Source of the DNA: RUG806 sp045588855
Lineage (GTDB): Bacteria > Bacillota > Clostridia > Oscillospirales > Acutalibacteraceae
DNA: 64,000 bases
Reading direction: 5' to 3'
Assembly (NCBI GenBank): GCA_045588855.1
Contig: JAZNEX010000058.1
Span: forward strand, 62,001-126,000
Shown piece by piece: positions 61,185-64,000 of this stretch; the stretch's first letter is position 1; every line of letters starts with the position of its first letter. The notes under the pieces were generated by a model. It was not told the DNA's origin and did no database searches. It was given only the letters and a program-made list of their open reading frames with translations. Position numbers and translations under genes: made by a program.

Positions 61185-62603
61185 ATGTATTGTGTTAAGT
61201 GCGGTCATAACAATCCTGACGGTGCAGCCTTTTGTCAGAATTGCGGATTCGGAGTTGTATCAGACAATAATCAGAATCAGCAAAAACAGGGGAATTCAGG
61301 CAATAAGCAAGGTAAAGGCGGTATCATCGGTCTTTGTGCAGGTCTCGGTGTGCTGATTACGGTGCTTGTTGTTCTTATAATAATGGTTTCTTCCGGTAAA
61401 ATCGGCTCCGGTGATGAAACTACACAAAGAGACGGACATAATACCCTTGAGCCTGCCGTTACTTATGCGGATAATAATCAGGGTGAAGCTGACAGCCCTT
61501 CGCAAGACAGTAATAAACCTGTAAGTAATGCAGAAAAGCCTACAGCTTCTTCTGAGACCTTAACTCCCTCTGAGCCTTCAGACGGTGCTTCAGTATCCGA
61601 AAACGGTGCTCTTTATGTCGGAACGCCTTCGTATAATAATTCTCTTTATATGGCAGAACCTGCCCCTTCGGAGTATTATAAGCTTTGCTTTGCCGGTAAT
61701 TACATTTTTTATATAGATACTTATGATGACGGAATATACAGATGTAATGCAGACGGTACGGGACACACAAGAATCCATGATAACGGAGTCTATCCCGGAG
61801 AGCTTCGTTCAATCAATGATGAAATTTACTATATAGGCTATGCCAATGGCTTTTCGATTGAAATGGAATCGGATGCAATGAATCATAGTACATACGGTCT
61901 GCATTGGATAAACAAAAACGGAAGAGAAAGCCGTTTTGTTGAAAAGGATATTTCAGACAGTTTTACATATTGGAACGGTGAAATTGTATTTCTTGAGGAT
62001 AATACAATTTACAGTACTCCTTTCACGGCTACGGAAAATTTCGGAAGTAATTCTGTATTTATGGTTCCACGCGGTGTCGAGGTGCTTTCAATCTGCCGTG
62101 TTACAAAGAATGATGTCCTTATGAACATCGGCTACGGCGGTGATTATCAGTTTGTGGCTTATAATGTGTATTCAGATGATTATACTGTTTTGTTTGATGA
62201 TGCTGCAGGTGAAGTCAGAGGTTCCGGTGATACCAATTATTTTATTGCAGGTGACAGGAATCTGTACAGTGTTAATAATGACGGCACATCACTGAAAACT
62301 CTTGCAACTAAAGTAGATGAATTTGTTCTTTGTGGAGACTATATATTCTATACTGATTTTGAAAAGCGTGATATGTACAGAATAAATACTGACGGTACAG
62401 ACAAAAAGATGGTTGTTCAGTATCTGTTCTGTAAAGGACTTGCTGTTAATGACGATAAGGTTTATTTTAACTCCCATAAGGATAATCACGCTATATATTA
62501 CATAACAAAAAACTGTAAAAACCTGAAGCTTGTATTCAGAAATAATGACGGAGCAAGCGATATTTCCGATTTTCTTGAGGACGGAATAGAATACTTCGGC
62601 TGA
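61185..62603 (+). CDS. Second zinc-ribbon membrane protein with DUF5050-like repeats
   Basis: The start at 61185 (MYCVKCGHNN) has GAGGAG eight bases upstream; a longer in-frame start is rejected. The 472-residue protein has a zinc ribbon (CVKCGHNNPDG...CQNCG), a short linker, a membrane segment (about residues 46-68), a Ser/Glu/Pro-rich linker, and DUF5050-like blades from about 155 (CFAGNYIFYIDTYDDGIYRC). It is a shorter paralogue of the gene upstream and separated from it by a terminator. The function is unknown. Confidence 0.75.
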   Translation: MYCVKCGHNNPDGAAFCQNCGFGVVSDNNQNQQKQGNSGNKQGKGGIIGLCAGLGVLITVLVVLIIMVSSGKIGSGDETTQRDGHNTLEPAVTYADNNQGEADSPSQDSNKPVSNAEKPTASSETLTPSEPSDGASVSENGALYVGTPSYNNSLYMAEPAPSEYYKLCFAGNYIFYIDTYDDGIYRCNADGTGHTRIHDNGVYPGELRSINDEIYYIGYANGFSIEMESDAMNHSTYGLHWINKNGRESRFVEKDISDSFTYWNGEIVFLEDNTIYSTPFTATENFGSNSVFMVPRGVEVLSICRVTKNDVLMNIGYGGDYQFVAYNVYSDDYTVLFDDAAGEVRGSGDTNYFIAGDRNLYSVNNDGTSLKTLATKVDEFVLCGDYIFYTDFEKRDMYRINTDGTDKKMVVQYLFCKGLAVNDDKVYFNSHKDNHAIYYITKNCKNLKLVFRNNDGASDISDFLEDGIEYFG

Positions 62604-62639
62604 TTAATTCATATTTATCGAAAAAATAAGCAGTAATCC

Positions 62640-62668
62640 TTGCAAAAATCGTTTGATGATTATATAAT
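62640..62668 (+). promoter_or_regulatory. Promoter of the LRR lipoprotein gene
   Basis: TTGCAA (62640-62645), 17 bases, TATAAT (62663-62668). Confidence 0.7.
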
Positions 62669-62704
62669 AGATTGATATTATTCATATTTGGAGATACAGT
62701 CATA

Positions 62705-63685
62705 ATGAAAAGAATTGCATTTTTAGTTTTATTGATAGCTTCTGTATTGTTTGCTGCTTCCTGTGGTAAGGATAGTGAAGATGTATATGTTCCCGAGGTG
62801 CCGAGTGTTGATGAGACAACTGCTGTTTCTGATGACGCGGTTGATACCGGTGATGCATTTGAAGAATCGGATTTGTCGGCAGGGGGCTTCACATTTACAG
62901 CCTACAATAAGGAAAGCTATATGATTTCTGCCTGCGATAAAAGTGCAGTATCAAGTCTCAGCATTGATCTTCCTTCGAGCTATGACGGCAAGAGTGTTGT
63001 AGCTATAGGCGACGGTGTTTTTGCAGACTGGCATGAGCTTTATAATGTTAATATCCCCGATACAATAACCGAAATCGGTGAAAATGCTTTTGCGAACTGT
63101 CTTAATCTTAATGATATGGATATCCCCGACAGTGTTACGCTTATCAAAAGCGGTGCTTTTATGAATTGTACGGCACTTTCTAATCTTACCTTGGGTTCTG
63201 CGGTTGCTACAATCCAGAGCTTTGCTTTCAAAGGCTGTACCGCGCTTACTGAGATTACGCTTCCTACAAGTGTTACAGCCGTAGGTATGAACTGCTTTGA
63301 GGACTGCACTGCACTTACAAAGGTGACTCTTTCAGAAAAGCTTACAAGTCTCGGCAAATATGCTTTTAAGAATTGTTCTTCTCTTACAGATATTAAGCTG
63401 ACAGCAGGTCTTAAGGAGATTTCTGACAATACCTTTGAATATTGCACTGCTCTTACTTCAATTGATATTCCTGCAAATATCACAAAGATATGCTCACATG
63501 CCTTCAACGGCTGTTCATCTCTTAATAAGGTGACTGTTTCCGATTCTCTTAAGACAATTGAGGATTCAGCCTTCAGAAGCTGCGAAAGCCTCACATCAAT
63601 TGAGCTTCCCAAAAGAATAAGCACCGACAGCCGCGCATTTTTCGACAGCCCCACAGAAATCAAAGAAAAGGCTTCAACCAAATAA
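62705..63685 (+). CDS. BspA-like LRR lipoprotein
   Basis: The start at 62705 (MKRIAFLVLLIASVLF) is chosen for its lipoprotein signal (lipobox around AASC, Cys near residue 20), with GGAG upstream; a start 11 codons earlier is rejected. The 326-residue protein has an acidic linker and about eight LRR_5 repeats of about 23 residues (pattern ITEIGENAFANCLNL). It is a surface-exposed, membrane-anchored BspA-like protein, possibly adhesive. Confidence 0.82.
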   Translation: MKRIAFLVLLIASVLFAASCGKDSEDVYVPEVPSVDETTAVSDDAVDTGDAFEESDLSAGGFTFTAYNKESYMISACDKSAVSSLSIDLPSSYDGKSVVAIGDGVFADWHELYNVNIPDTITEIGENAFANCLNLNDMDIPDSVTLIKSGAFMNCTALSNLTLGSAVATIQSFAFKGCTALTEITLPTSVTAVGMNCFEDCTALTKVTLSEKLTSLGKYAFKNCSSLTDIKLTAGLKEISDNTFEYCTALTSIDIPANITKICSHAFNGCSSLNKVTVSDSLKTIEDSAFRSCESLTSIELPKRISTDSRAFFDSPTEIKEKASTK

Positions 63686-63692
63686 ATAAGAT

Positions 63693-63733
63693 AAAGATTC
63701 AGGAATGTAAAAACTGCATTCCTGAATCTTTTT
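63693..63733 (+). terminator. Terminator of the LRR lipoprotein gene
   Basis: A perfect 15-bp stem (63693-63707 with 63717-63731) with a nine-base loop runs into a short T-tail. Confidence 0.92.
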
Positions 63734-63746
63734 GTTGTCTGCATAT

Positions 63747-63779
63747 ACCGTTTATAACCTGAAAAACTGCCATTCATAC
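63747..63779 (+). promoter_or_regulatory. Two-site LytTR-type operator before the right-edge gene
   Basis: ACCGTTTAT (63747-63755), a full match to the LytTR consensus, and GCCATTCAT (63769-63777) are direct repeats 22 bases apart. The intervening CCTGAAAAA is shared with the operator at 56144. They end about 10 bases before the -35. Confidence 0.7.
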
Positions 63780-63787
63780 CGAATGTA

Positions 63788-63816
63788 TTGAAACGGTAGT
63801 TTGTGTGGGGTATTAT
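63788..63816 (+). promoter_or_regulatory. Promoter of the right-edge gene
   Basis: TTGAAA (63788-63793), 17 bases, TATTAT (63811-63816), next to the LytTR-type operator. Confidence 0.7.
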
Positions 63817-63849
63817 AAACAGTATAAAAAATCAAGAGGTGTGTCAGTG

Positions 63850-64000
63850 ATGGATAATGAAAAAATGGATAAGTCAGCAGGGGAAAAGCAGGGCAGGTTT
63901 ATTGACAGGTATATGAAAGCAGGTAAGCCTATGGGGTGTTTTGTGCTTTTTTCTGTTATCGGCATTGTTCTTTTATGTATTGGTTTTGTTATAGCAGGAC
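63850..64000 (+). CDS. Partial membrane protein gene, probable LytTR target
   Basis: The ATG at 63850 has AGAGGTG about nine bases upstream. The first 50 residues run off the right edge: a charged N-terminus and then a membrane segment (CFVLFSVIGIVLLCIGFVIA). The family cannot be told from this fragment. Its promoter region carries the same two-site operator as the LytTR gene, so it is likely controlled by that regulator. Confidence 0.65.
   Translation, partial: MDNEKMDKSAGEKQGRFIDRYMKAGKPMGCFVLFSVIGIVLLCIGFVIAG

Overview
The window looks like a chromosomal segment of an anaerobic, spore-forming member of Clostridia (Bacillota), probably a gut or rumen species of the Oscillospirales type; the exact family cannot be fixed from this sequence. 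The reasons are a pyruvate:ferredoxin oxidoreductase, sporulation genes (spoIIR, a SpoIVFA-like and a SpoIVFB-like gene), T-box and lysine riboswitches, AGGAG ribosome binding sites, many TTGACA-N17-TATAAT-like promoters, dockerin-type calcium repeats and BspA-like leucine-rich surface proteins. No phage, insertion sequence or CRISPR array is visible. Genes lie in short operons on both strands, often separated by hairpin-T-tract terminators.

Layout. 1-5.1 kb: end of a PHP histidinol-phosphatase-like gene, a BioY biotin transporter, a polar amino-acid ABC transporter and a 3D-domain cell-wall protein. 5.1-8.5 kb: a membrane phosphoesterase, tRNA-Arg(ACG), a DapF-like protein without its catalytic cysteines, and small membrane proteins. 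8.5-16.5 kb: PFOR, rpsO-pnp and ispE, with an unexplained array of 21-bp-spaced repeats upstream of ispE. 16.5-25.2 kb: spoIIR, M23 and S2P peptidases (SpoIVFA/SpoIVFB-like), two radical-SAM-associated genes, a patatin, a zinc-ribbon protein, comM with a LexA-like box, and a LOG-family protein. 25.2-29.5 kb: a hairpin-rich element, a secreted LRR-dockerin protein, a branched-chain amino-acid dehydrogenase and a membrane protein.

29.6-37.4 kb is amino-acid metabolism under RNA control. A T-box (specifier best read as GUA, valine) precedes an unusual HTH-cupin-acyl-CoA-synthetase fusion and an amidase. A lysine riboswitch with its own terminator precedes dapA-dapB-ddh-lysA, a complete dehydrogenase route from aspartate semialdehyde to lysine. 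Because Ddh makes meso-diaminopimelate directly, this route does not need DapF, which fits the inactivated DapF-like protein at 6.4 kb.

37.5-47 kb: a small secreted dockerin-like protein, a two-gene phosphatase unit (alkaline-phosphatase-superfamily/LamG protein plus calcineurin-like phosphoesterase), and an oligopeptide ABC operon oppBCDF followed by a binding protein whose domain order looks circularly permuted. 47-56 kb: YitT-family protein, DUF4474-like secreted protein, a PHP-EamA-nitroreductase operon, a GH16-like glucanase and a 1015-residue surface protein. 56-64 kb: a LytTR regulator/GHKL kinase pair whose promoter shares a two-site LytTR-type operator with the partial gene at the right edge; between them lie two zinc-ribbon/DUF5050-like proteins and an LRR lipoprotein. 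The strongest candidates for new biology are the permuted OppA, the T-box-controlled acyl-CoA synthetase, the DapF-like pseudoenzyme, the phased repeat array and the LytTR regulon.
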